A DNA stretch of 33,131 nt from Bradyrhizobium pachyrhizi. Lineage in GTDB: Bacteria; Pseudomonadota; Alphaproteobacteria; Rhizobiales; Xanthobacteraceae. Position numbers and translations under genes: made by a program. The stretch is taken from positions 117,932 through 151,062 of the forward strand of contig NZ_LFIQ01000116.1 in NCBI RefSeq assembly GCF_001189245.1, in the 5' to 3' direction. This document shows positions 24,378 through 31,022 of the stretch, piece by piece; the stretch's first letter is position 1, and every line of letters starts with the position of its first letter. A model generated the notes under the pieces. It saw nothing but the letters and a program-made list of their open reading frames with translations, was not told the DNA's origin and ran no database searches.

Positions 24378-25523
24378 TTAGGCGTGCGCGCGGCCGCTCA
24401 GCGCGGCGTGGCGGCGATAATGATGGGCGCTGTTGCCGAACAGCGTATCGAAGGCGAGCAGCCGCTTGAAATACGCGCCGATGTCGAGCTCCTCGGTGAC
24501 GCCCATCGCGCCGTGCAGCTGCACCGCCTGCTCGGCGACGAAGCGCGCGCATTTGCCGATCTTCGCCTTGGCGCCGGACGCCGCACGGCTGCGGGCCACA
24601 GGCTCGGCATTGGCCATCAGCGCGGCGCGCAACGCCATCGAGCGCGCCTCGTCGACCTGCATCGCCATGTCCGCGAGGCGATGGCGGATCACCTGGTTGG
24701 CCGATAGCGGCCGGCCGAACTGCTTGCGGATCTTGGTGTATTCGAGCGTAGTGTCGAGCAGCGTCTGCATGATGCCGACCGCCTCGGCGCCGAGCGCGGC
24801 CATCGCGCGGTCGACCACGGTTTCGATCGCGGGCAGCGTATCGCTGCCGTCGCCGAGCAGCGCATCGGCGGGCAATTGCACATCCTTCAGATCGAGATTG
24901 CAGCCGCGCCCGCCGCCGAGCCGCGCGTAGTCGCGCAGAGTGAGCCCGGGCGTCCCCGCCGGCACCAGGAACAGGCCAAGCTTGCCGGACGCACCATTGG
25001 CGTTGGCGATACGGGCCGAGACGATGATCTGGTCGGCTGCCGCGCCGTCGAGTACGGCGATCTTGCTGCCGTTCAGACGCCAACCATCGGCCGTCTTGCC
25101 GGCCGTCGTGTCGACATGAGCGAGATCGAAGCGCGCGGCGCGCTCGGAATGCGCGAAGGCGAGCGTAAGCTTGCCCTCGGCAACATCAGGCAGGATCGCC
25201 TGCTTCTGCGCCTCGGAGCCGCGTTCGGCGACCAGCGCGGCGCCGATCACGACCGTGGAGAGGAACGGCTCGGACACCAGCCCGCGGCCGAACGCTTCCA
25301 TCAACAGTCCGATCTCGATCGCGCCGCCGCCGAGCCCGCTATGGGCTTCGCTGATCGGCAGCGCCAGCCAGCCGAGCTCGGCGAACTGTTTCCAGATCGC
25401 GGGCGAATAGCCCAGCGGATCGTTCGCCGCTTTTTTGCGATGCTCGGGGCTGAAGGTTTCCGCCACGAAGCGGTCGGCACTTTCGCGCAGCAGGCGCTGC
25501 TCGTCGCTGAGGGTGAGGTCCAT
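24378..25523 (-). CDS. Acyl-CoA dehydrogenase (small-type partner)
   Basis: A 381-aa acyl-CoA dehydrogenase. It opens MDLTLSDEQRLLRESADRF. The middle beta domain has AFAHSERAARFD in place of the usual YxxTEPxxGSD, so the FAD/substrate loop is degenerate. The C-terminal helical domain carries RKQFGRPLSANQVIRHRLA, the Arg-rich FAD-contacting signature, and QLHGAMGVTEELDIGAYFKR. No C-terminal catalytic Glu is visible. Such partly degenerate copies normally pair with a second dehydrogenase, here the gene 14 nt downstream. The start is the ATG at 25523; only a weak ribosome site is seen. The crotonase gene ends just 8 nt upstream, so translation is probably coupled in the operon. Confidence 0.9.
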   Translation of the reverse strand: MDLTLSDEQRLLRESADRFVAETFSPEHRKKAANDPLGYSPAIWKQFAELGWLALPISEAHSGLGGGAIEIGLLMEAFGRGLVSEPFLSTVVIGAALVAERGSEAQKQAILPDVAEGKLTLAFAHSERAARFDLAHVDTTAGKTADGWRLNGSKIAVLDGAAADQIIVSARIANANGASGKLGLFLVPAGTPGLTLRDYARLGGGRGCNLDLKDVQLPADALLGDGSDTLPAIETVVDRAMAALGAEAVGIMQTLLDTTLEYTKIRKQFGRPLSANQVIRHRLADMAMQVDEARSMALRAALMANAEPVARSRAASGAKAKIGKCARFVAEQAVQLHGAMGVTEELDIGAYFKRLLAFDTLFGNSAHHYRRHAALSGRAHA

Positions 25524-25531
25524 CTGGCTTG

Positions 25532-26386
25532 CTACACGTTGGCGGTTTTCTTGACGGAGGGATGCAGACCCGCGGGGTCCACCACCATGCCGAATTCCTG
25601 AAGGTTGTGGGCGTGGCAGAGCTGATGCAGCGCGAAGGCCTGATCGATCGCGGCAGGCTGCCCCATGATGTCGATCGAGCGGTTCACCGCCTCCTTGGAA
25701 AGCTTCAGCGCAAAGGCGGGCTTTGCGGCGATCCGCCGCGCCAGCGCCAGCGTGAACGACGAGAGATCGCCGCGTCGCACCACGTGATTGACCATGCCGA
25801 GGCGATGCGCCTCGTCGGCACTCCAGACGTCGGCGGTGAACAGCATCTCCTTGGCCTTGCGCGCGCCGAGCTCCCAGGGATGCACGAACCACTCGACGCC
25901 GCAGACGCCCATCGTCACCACGGGGTCGCAGAACTCGGCATCGTTGCTGGCAACGATCAGGTCGCAGGCCCAGGCCAGCATCAACCCGCCGGCAATGCAC
26001 TTGCCGTGCACCTCGGCGATCGTCGGCTTTGCCAGATTGCGCCAGCGCCTTGTGATCTGCAGGTAGATCTCCTGCTCGCGCGCGAAGCGGCCATGGGCGT
26101 TCGGCTCGGCGAAGCCGCCCCAATTTCCGACTGGCGGGAAATCAGCGCCGGCCTGGTTCTTGGCCCCTGGCCTGAGATCGTGACCCGCCGAGAAATGTGG
26201 GCCGTTGCCGGCGAGGATGATGACCTTGACCGCGTCGTCCTGCACCGCCCGGTCGAAGGCGGCGTTGAGGTCGTAGGTCATCTGCAGGTTCTGGGCGTTG
26301 CGGGCCTCGGGGCGGTTCATCACGATCCGCGCGATCGCGGGCTCGGGCCGTTCGACAACAATCGTCTCGAATTGTTCAGACGCCAA
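25532..26386 (-). CDS. Enoyl-CoA hydratase/isomerase-family protein (crotonase fold), TTG start
   Basis: A 284-aa crotonase. The CoA oxyanion-hole segments are FSAGHDL (about 65) and KCIAGGLMLAWACDLIVAS (129-147). The two acid residues of true hydratases are missing: the Glu of GGCELAM is Met136 (GGLMLAW) and the Glu of FGQPE is Val156 (FCDPV). Simple hydration is therefore doubtful; isomerase, hydrolase or ring-opening chemistry is possible. The start is TTG at 26386, chosen because GGGAGG lies 5 nt upstream and the homologous region begins right there; longer in-frame versions run through the divergent promoter region. It is the first gene of an operon with two acyl-CoA dehydrogenases and is divergent from lemA. 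Confidence 0.9.
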   Translation of the reverse strand: MASEQFETIVVERPEPAIARIVMNRPEARNAQNLQMTYDLNAAFDRAVQDDAVKVIILAGNGPHFSAGHDLRPGAKNQAGADFPPVGNWGGFAEPNAHGRFAREQEIYLQITRRWRNLAKPTIAEVHGKCIAGGLMLAWACDLIVASNDAEFCDPVVTMGVCGVEWFVHPWELGARKAKEMLFTADVWSADEAHRLGMVNHVVRRGDLSSFTLALARRIAAKPAFALKLSKEAVNRSIDIMGQPAAIDQAFALHQLCHAHNLQEFGMVVDPAGLHPSVKKTANV

Positions 26387-26391
26387 TGGAT

Positions 26392-26397
26392 CCTCCC
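26392..26397 (-). promoter_or_regulatory. Strong ribosome binding site for the TTG-started crotonase
   Basis: GGGAGG, followed by A, lies 5 nt before TTG 26384-26386 on the minus strand. It decides the start: no ATG or GTG lies near, and the site makes the rare TTG credible. Confidence 0.75.
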
Positions 26398-26546
26398 GCG
26401 ATCGATTTTTTCGCCATGATGAACGGCGCGGGCAGGGATAGGCAAGCGTCATCATCCGCAAAAGGAGCCGCGAAATCCGCCGCACGGGATTATCCGGCGA
26501 AAATCTGTTAAGCTGATGCGGAATCCACCCGGGGAGGACCATCTTC

Positions 26547-27164
26547 ATGCGCAAGCTTTGGACCGTGCTCGCAGCGCTGGCGACATTGAGCCTGACCAAC
26601 TGCGGCTACAACGCGATCCAGACCAGTGACGAGCAGGTCAAGTCGAGCTGGTCGGAGGTGGTGAACCAGTACCAGCGACGCGCCGATCTCGTGCCCAACC
26701 TGGTCAACTCCGTAAAGGGCTTTGCGCAGCAGGAGAAGGACGTGCTGCTCGGCGTCACCAACGCGCGCGCCAAGGTCGGCAGCATCCAGGCAACGCCCGA
26801 GGTGCTCAACGACCCGGCCGCGTTCCAGAAGTTCACGCAGGCGCAGGGTGAACTGACCAGCGCGCTGTCGCGGCTCCTGGTCGTCACCGAGAACTATCCG
26901 CAGCTGAAATCGGACGCGCTGTTCCGCGACCTGATGGCGCAGCTCGAGGGCACCGAGAACCGCATCACCGTGGCGCGCAATCGCTACATCAAGGCAGTGC
27001 AGGACTACAACGTCGGCATCCGCACCTTCCCGAACAATCTGACCGCGATGGCGTTCGGCTACAAGGAGAAGCCCAACTTCACGGTCGACAATGAAAAGGA
27101 AATATCGACCGCGCCGAAGGTCGATTTCAATAATCCGTCACCGGCCCCCGCGCCGTCGAAATAG
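26547..27164 (+). CDS. lemA: LemA family protein
   Basis: A 205-aa protein. An N-terminal hydrophobic segment (LWTVLAALATLSLTNCGYN) anchors it. The Cys has a poor lipobox (Thr-Asn before it), so lipidation is uncertain where relatives usually carry a clear LSGC. The LemA core follows: WSEVVNQYQRRADLVPNLVNSVKGFA, a helical bundle with the family hallmark RRADLVPNLV, and TENYPQLKSDALF, then ENRITVARNRYI. A Pro/Ala-rich tail ends the chain. LemA proteins are envelope proteins of unclear function that usually travel with TPM-domain genes, as here (21-nt gap). GGGGAGG precedes the ATG. It is divergent from the acyl-CoA operon. Confidence 0.95.
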   Translation: MRKLWTVLAALATLSLTNCGYNAIQTSDEQVKSSWSEVVNQYQRRADLVPNLVNSVKGFAQQEKDVLLGVTNARAKVGSIQATPEVLNDPAAFQKFTQAQGELTSALSRLLVVTENYPQLKSDALFRDLMAQLEGTENRITVARNRYIKAVQDYNVGIRTFPNNLTAMAFGYKEKPNFTVDNEKEISTAPKVDFNNPSPAPAPSK

Positions 27165-27185
27165 CGCCGGCGTGCGCGCATCGCG

Positions 27186-28082
27186 ATGACCGCCGCACGC
27201 GTCATCCTGCTCGCCTTCCTGCTGGGCTTCGTGTGCCCGGCGTGGGCCGAAGTCGCGGTGCCTCCGCTCACCCGCCGCGTCGTCGACCAGACCGGGACGC
27301 TGTCCGCCGGCGATGTCGCGACGCTCACCGGCCGGCTGAAGGATCTGGAAGCTCGCAAGGGCAGCCAGATCGCGGTCCTGATCGTGCCGACCACGGGCGA
27401 GGAAACCATCGAGCAATTCTCGATCCGCGTGGCCGAGGCCTGGAAGATCGGGCGCAAGAAGGTCGACGACGGTGCGCTCCTGGTCGTCGCCAAGAACGAC
27501 CGGCATTTGCGCATCGAGGTCGGCTACGGCCTCGAAGGCGTGCTGAGCGATGCCGTCACCCACCGCATCATCGACGAAGATATCACTCCGAAATTCAAGG
27601 CCGGCGATTTCGCCGGCGGCATCTCGGCCGGCGTCGACCGGATGATCCGCCTGATCAATGGCGAGCAATTGCCGGCGCCGGAGCCCGAGCATTGGCAAGG
27701 GCCGAACCTGGTCGACTTCGCCAATCCGGTGACGATCTTTATCGTCATCATCGTGGCCGGCGTGTTGCGTGGGATACTGGGACGGTTGTTGGGCTCGGTC
27801 GCGACCGGCGGTGTTGTCGGCGTCTTCACCTGGATGGTGGCCGGCTCGCTCGCCACGGCGCTGGTGGTCGGCCTGTTCGCCGCCGTCGCGGCGCTGATCT
27901 TCGGCGGATTGAACTTCGGCGGTCCGGCGGCAGGCTCGGGACCGTACCGGCGCGGCGGCGGTTATTCCGGCGGCTGGTCCGGCGACGGGGGCTGGAGCAG
28001 CGGATCGAGCTCGAGCGATAGCGGCGGTTTCAGCGGCGGAGGCGGCAGCTTCGGCGGCGGCGGCGCCTCGGGGAGCTGGTAG
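27186..28082 (+). CDS. TPM-domain membrane protein (YgcG-like) with Gly/Ser-rich tail
   Basis: A 298-aa protein. A signal peptide (residues 1-21, cleavage near AWAEV) is followed by the TPM domain (about 25-160). That domain starts RRVVDQTGTLSAGDVATL and includes GSQIAVLIVPTTG, KKVDDGALLVVAKNDR and IEVGYGLEGVLSD, the usual hallmarks. Two or more hydrophobic segments lie at about 180-245. The last 45 residues are almost only Gly and Ser with some aromatics (GGGGSFGGGGASGSW), the characteristic tail of this family. The TPM domain therefore faces the periplasm, anchored to the inner membrane. It is translated right after lemA and 2 nt before the next TPM gene, so the three are one operon. The biochemical role in bacteria is not settled; phosphatase or assembly-factor roles are proposed. 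Confidence 0.93.
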   Translation: MTAARVILLAFLLGFVCPAWAEVAVPPLTRRVVDQTGTLSAGDVATLTGRLKDLEARKGSQIAVLIVPTTGEETIEQFSIRVAEAWKIGRKKVDDGALLVVAKNDRHLRIEVGYGLEGVLSDAVTHRIIDEDITPKFKAGDFAGGISAGVDRMIRLINGEQLPAPEPEHWQGPNLVDFANPVTIFIVIIVAGVLRGILGRLLGSVATGGVVGVFTWMVAGSLATALVVGLFAAVAALIFGGLNFGGPAAGSGPYRRGGGYSGGWSGDGGWSSGSSSSDSGGFSGGGGSFGGGGASGSW

Positions 28083-28084
28083 GC

Positions 28085-28579
28085 ATGGGCATCAAGCGCA
28101 TCGGCAAGCATCTGATCGAACACCGCTGGCGGGTGCGGCGTGATTTTCCGCCGCGCGTGCTCGACGCCATCGAGCGGGCGATCAAGGCCGGCGAGGCCAC
28201 TCATTCCGGCCAGATCCGTTTCGTCGTCGAGGGCGCGCTCGACGGTGTGCCGCTGTTCCGCAATCAGCCTGCACGGGAGCGTGCGCTCGACGTGTTCTCG
28301 CATTTGCGGATCTGGGACACCGATCACAACAATGGCGTTCTGATCTATCTGTTGCTCGCCGACCGCGACGTCGAGATCGTCGCCGACCGCGGCATCGACG
28401 CGAAGGTCGGCCATGCCGGCTGGGAGGCGATCTGCCGCACGATGGAAACGGATTTCCGTTCCGGCCGCTTCGAGCAGGGCGTGATCAAGGGGATCGAGGC
28501 GGTGTCGCGGGAGCTGGCAAGGCATTTCCCGCCTCCGGCCGGCCCGAACGAGCTGCCAGATAAGCCGGTGGTGATTTGA
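28085..28579 (+). CDS. Second TPM-domain protein, soluble-type
   Basis: A 164-aa protein with no signal peptide or obvious membrane segment. It begins with basic helices (KRIGKHLIEHRWRVRRDFPP), then a shortened TPM domain: SGQIRFVVEGAL, SHLRIWDTDHNNGVLIYLLL and VEIVADRGIDAKV. The IVADRGID segment matches the YGLEGVL region of the first TPM protein. The last 25 residues are Pro-rich. The pairing of one membrane-anchored and one soluble TPM protein after LemA is a repeated arrangement in proteobacteria, suggesting that they act together. The start codon is 2 nt after the previous stop. A large palindromic repeat follows the gene and may end the transcript. The molecular role is unknown. Confidence 0.9.
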   Translation: MGIKRIGKHLIEHRWRVRRDFPPRVLDAIERAIKAGEATHSGQIRFVVEGALDGVPLFRNQPARERALDVFSHLRIWDTDHNNGVLIYLLLADRDVEIVADRGIDAKVGHAGWEAICRTMETDFRSGRFEQGVIKGIEAVSRELARHFPPPAGPNELPDKPVVI

Positions 28580-28608
28580 GGAGCTGGGTGTGCTCAGTGT
28601 CTTCTCAC

Positions 28609-28775
28609 CCTCCCCTGGAGGGGGAGGGTCGCTGTGCATGCAGCGAAGCGGAATGCGCAGCGGGGTGGGGTGATCTCTCCACTCGGACGCCGCCCGTAAC
28701 GAGAGACCTTCACCCCACCTCGGTTCGCATTGCGCTATTGCTTCATGCGAACCGATCCTCCCCCTCCAGGGGAGG
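28609..28775. repeat. Long palindromic intergenic repeat with perfect 19-bp arms
   Basis: The arm CCTCCCCTGGAGGGGGAGG (28609-28627) and its exact reverse complement (28757-28775) enclose about 130 bp that has further internal pairing (GGTGGGGTGA and TTCACCCCACC). Each arm is itself partly palindromic. It separates the convergent TPM and GST genes. The type is frequent in Bradyrhizobium spacers as I know them; it is probably a non-autonomous mobile or structural element. Confidence 0.8.
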
Positions 28776-28787
28776 ATAAGGGAGAGC

Positions 28788-29402
28788 CTACGCCTTCACC
28801 GATGGCCGCGCGCCGACGCGGTTGAACCAGGCAACGATGTTGGCGTTCGACTGGTCCAGCGGCTGGCCGACCTGATTGCCGAAATCGAGCCAGCAATAGA
28901 GCAGCATGTCGGCGAGCGTGAAGCGCTTGCCGCAGATGTATTCGCGGCCGTCGGCCATCTGGTCGTTCAGCCACTTGATGCGGTTGGCGGCGATCATCTT
29001 CAGGCCGGGCGAGGCTTCGGGCGCGACGGGAATGCGTTTCTCGAAGAATTTCAGCGCTTCACCGAAGCGGTAGCCGTTGGCGAGCGGCTCGGCGATGTTG
29101 AGATCGACGCGGCGGGTCCACATCCGGCATTCCGCGCGCTCTTCCGGCGTGGTGCCGATCATCGCGGGCGAGGGGTGCTTCTCCTCGAGATATTCGCAGA
29201 TCGCCGTGATCTCGGAGAGGTAGTTGCCGCAGTCGAGCTCGAGCGCCGGCATCTGGCCGTGCGGATTGCGCTTCAGGTGTTCCGTCTCGCGGTTCTCGCC
29301 CTTGCGCAGGTCGACGGTCTGCTTGGGTATCTCGATGCCCTTCTCCGCCATGAACATGCGCACGATGCGCGGATTGGGTCCGATCGAGTCGTAAAGCTTC
29401 AT
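28788..29402 (-). CDS. Glutathione S-transferase family protein
   Basis: A 204-aa cytoplasmic protein. The thioredoxin-like N domain (1-80) starts MKLYDSIGPNPRIVRMFMAE and has the cis-Pro segment GQMPALELDCGNYLSEITAI that binds the gamma-glutamyl part of glutathione. The all-helical C domain ends FTLADMLLYCWLDFGNQVG, with the conserved FTLADM N-capping box. Ser6 or Asn9 near the N-terminus may replace the usual catalytic Tyr/Ser/Cys; which one acts is not clear. The family conjugates glutathione or reduces peroxides and disulfides. The ATG at 29402 has GAGG and GGGAG upstream. It is monocistronic, with repeats on both sides. The substrate is unknown. Confidence 0.92.
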   Translation of the reverse strand: MKLYDSIGPNPRIVRMFMAEKGIEIPKQTVDLRKGENRETEHLKRNPHGQMPALELDCGNYLSEITAICEYLEEKHPSPAMIGTTPEERAECRMWTRRVDLNIAEPLANGYRFGEALKFFEKRIPVAPEASPGLKMIAANRIKWLNDQMADGREYICGKRFTLADMLLYCWLDFGNQVGQPLDQSNANIVAWFNRVGARPSVKA

Positions 29403-29496
29403 GATCCTCGCTCCCTGTTTCCTAGGCGTTGTTATTGCAGCTGTTGAACAGGCCGCGTGCGGATTTGTCAAATGTGAAGGTGTTCAGCCCTCAAAA

Positions 29497-29618
29497 CGTC
29501 ATTGCGAGGAGCGTTTGCGAGGAAGCGATCCATCCTTCCAGCTATGCAGAGCCATGGATTGCTTCGCGGAGCCTGTCATCGGGCGCGCGTTCGCGCGACC
29601 CGTTGGCTCCCAATGACG
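29497..29618. repeat. Intergenic repeat with CGTCATTG/CAATGACG ends
   Basis: CGTCATTG (29497-29504) and CAATGACG (29611-29618) are perfect inverted ends. Inside, GGAAGCGATCCAT and ATGGATTGCTTC pair (one mismatch), and GGGCGCGCGTTCGCGCGACC forms a third hairpin. It lies between two genes on the same strand (MBL hydrolase and GST). The type is very common in Bradyrhizobium genomes as I know them. Confidence 0.8.
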
Positions 29619-29631
29619 AAGGAGGCGAAGC

Positions 29632-30441
29632 TCAATCGTCGAGCTTGTTGAGGTCGCGCACCGACTGCATGATCGGCTCGAAATTCGAGCGCGCATCGAG
29701 TGCATCGAACAGTTGCGCGGTGTCCTCGAGCAGGCCGTGCGAGCGCTGCAGCGCGATCCGGACATCGTCCTGCGGCGTGTCGGATAGCCGGCCATGACCC
29801 GACAGCAGGATCTTCGAGTTGAGGCCCTTCAGCCGCTCCAGCGACTGGATGTAGTCGGCGATCGAGCCGGAGCCGAACACACCGCCCATCACGCCGCCGG
29901 GCATCAGCGTGTCGGCGGCGAACAGCAGGCCCTTGTCTTGGTCGAACAGCGTGATGCAGGCCGAGGTGTGGCCGGGCGTGTACATCACATTGAGGCGGAA
30001 ATTGCCGAGGTCGATCAGGTTGCCTTCCTCGAGCCAGATGTCGATATCGATCGGCACGTTCGGCTCGTTGAACATCTTGCGCAGCATCGAGAAATCGTCG
30101 CGCAGCATGATCTTGTTGGCGGCGAGCCGGTGCGCGGCGATATAGGCGCTGCCGTGGAAATGATAGGCGGCGCCGATGTGGTCGAGATGCTCATGGCTCA
30201 GCACCACCATGTCGATCATCTCGGGCGTCACCCCGAGATGGTTGAGACAGGCGACGAGCGACGGATAATTGCTCGACAGTCCGACGTCGATCATGACTGT
30301 CCGCTTGCTGCCGCGCACCAGATAGGCGTTCGCCGCACGGTTCTTGAAGCGGATCTGATAGACGTCGTCGGCGGCCTGGATCAGCGTTGCGACCTCGGCG
30401 TCGAACAGCGTCTTGAACGGGCTTGGCTTGCGGTCGCTCAT
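29632..30441 (-). CDS. Metallo-beta-lactamase-fold hydrolase
   Basis: A 269-aa cytoplasmic protein. The dinuclear metal motif HXHXDH is complete as H83-E-H85-L-D87-H88. His158 in YTPGHTSA, bridging Asp177 in FAADTL, and His216 in SGHGRLS complete the set. The order and spacing fit the broad glyoxalase II/lactonase/quorum-quenching branch rather than true beta-lactamases. The substrate is unknown; thioesters, lactones and phosphodiesters are all possible. Its ATG overlaps the stop of the upstream cyclic-nucleotide-binding gene by 4 nt (ATGA), so the two are translationally coupled. This suggests that the hydrolase activity is tied to a nucleotide signal, which is inference. Confidence 0.92.
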   Translation of the reverse strand: MSDRKPSPFKTLFDAEVATLIQAADDVYQIRFKNRAANAYLVRGSKRTVMIDVGLSSNYPSLVACLNHLGVTPEMIDMVVLSHEHLDHIGAAYHFHGSAYIAAHRLAANKIMLRDDFSMLRKMFNEPNVPIDIDIWLEEGNLIDLGNFRLNVMYTPGHTSACITLFDQDKGLLFAADTLMPGGVMGGVFGSGSIADYIQSLERLKGLNSKILLSGHGRLSDTPQDDVRIALQRSHGLLEDTAQLFDALDARSNFEPIMQSVRDLNKLDD

Positions 30442-30812
30442 GGGGTTGCCGCCGTCCGGTAAGTAACCGCGTTGGATGCGCGCAGGCGCTTCGAGAGCGC
30501 ATCCATCACCATCAGCGCAAACGCCGGCTGCTGGCTGACCAGATAGACGAAGCGGGCGTGGTTGATCCGCATCACCCGCGTTGCGGGCGCGGAGGCGATC
30601 GCGGTCGCCGAGCGCGCCGAGCCGTCGATGACGGCCATCTCGCCGAAGAACTCGCCCTTGCCGAGGCTGACGATAACAGTCTTGTTTCCGCGATCGATCT
30701 TGGCGATGTCGACCTTGCCGTCGAGCACGACAAACAGCTCGCGGCCGGTCGAGCCTTCCTCAAAGATGACGTCATCGACACCAAATTCCTTGATGCATTT
30801 CTCGATCGTCAT
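30438..30812 (-). CDS. Stand-alone cyclic-nucleotide-binding-domain protein
   Basis: A 124-aa protein consisting only of a cNMP-binding beta-barrel. The hallmarks are IFEEGSTGRELFVVLDGKVDI and the phosphate-binding cassette GEFFGEMAVIDGSARSATAIA, with Glu58 and Arg67 (contacting ribose and cyclic phosphate) in place. Binding of cAMP or cGMP is therefore plausible. There is no helix-turn-helix, kinase or channel attached. The ATG at 30812 has AGGAG upstream; an earlier in-frame ATG would add an Arg-rich, unconvincing stretch. The stop overlaps the start of the metallo-hydrolase gene by 4 nt. It might regulate that enzyme by direct contact; this is not shown by the sequence. Confidence 0.9.
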   Translation of the reverse strand: MTIEKCIKEFGVDDVIFEEGSTGRELFVVLDGKVDIAKIDRGNKTVIVSLGKGEFFGEMAVIDGSARSATAIASAPATRVMRINHARFVYLVSQQPAFALMVMDALSKRLRASNAVTYRTAATP

Positions 30813-30933
30813 GGTGCTCTCCTGCCTTCTGGCTGGAAGATGACGGTATGTTAATCGGGAAAGCGCCGCGCGCAAACGGAAGCGACGCAGATTGCCGCAG
30901 GGCAGCATCGCCCAAATCCGGCCCGGAAAACTC

Positions 30934-30991
30934 CCTAAAATTTAGGTAATGGCGGAGCGGGGTAACCATTTCGCAAGCAATAAAAGTTACC
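30934..30991. promoter_or_regulatory. A+T-rich divergent promoter region with two inverted repeats
   Basis: The 210-bp spacer between the cNMP gene and the coiled-coil membrane protein is much more A+T-rich than its surroundings. It has CCTAAA-A-TTTAGG (30934-30946) and GGTAAC (30961-30966) paired with GTTACC (30986-30991), 19 nt apart. They lie 30-90 nt upstream of the 31023 start. An operator or promoter role is inferred. Confidence 0.35.
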
Positions 30992-31022
30992 GAATTGTCA
31001 ACCTAGCCTGGAGACTTTGAAC

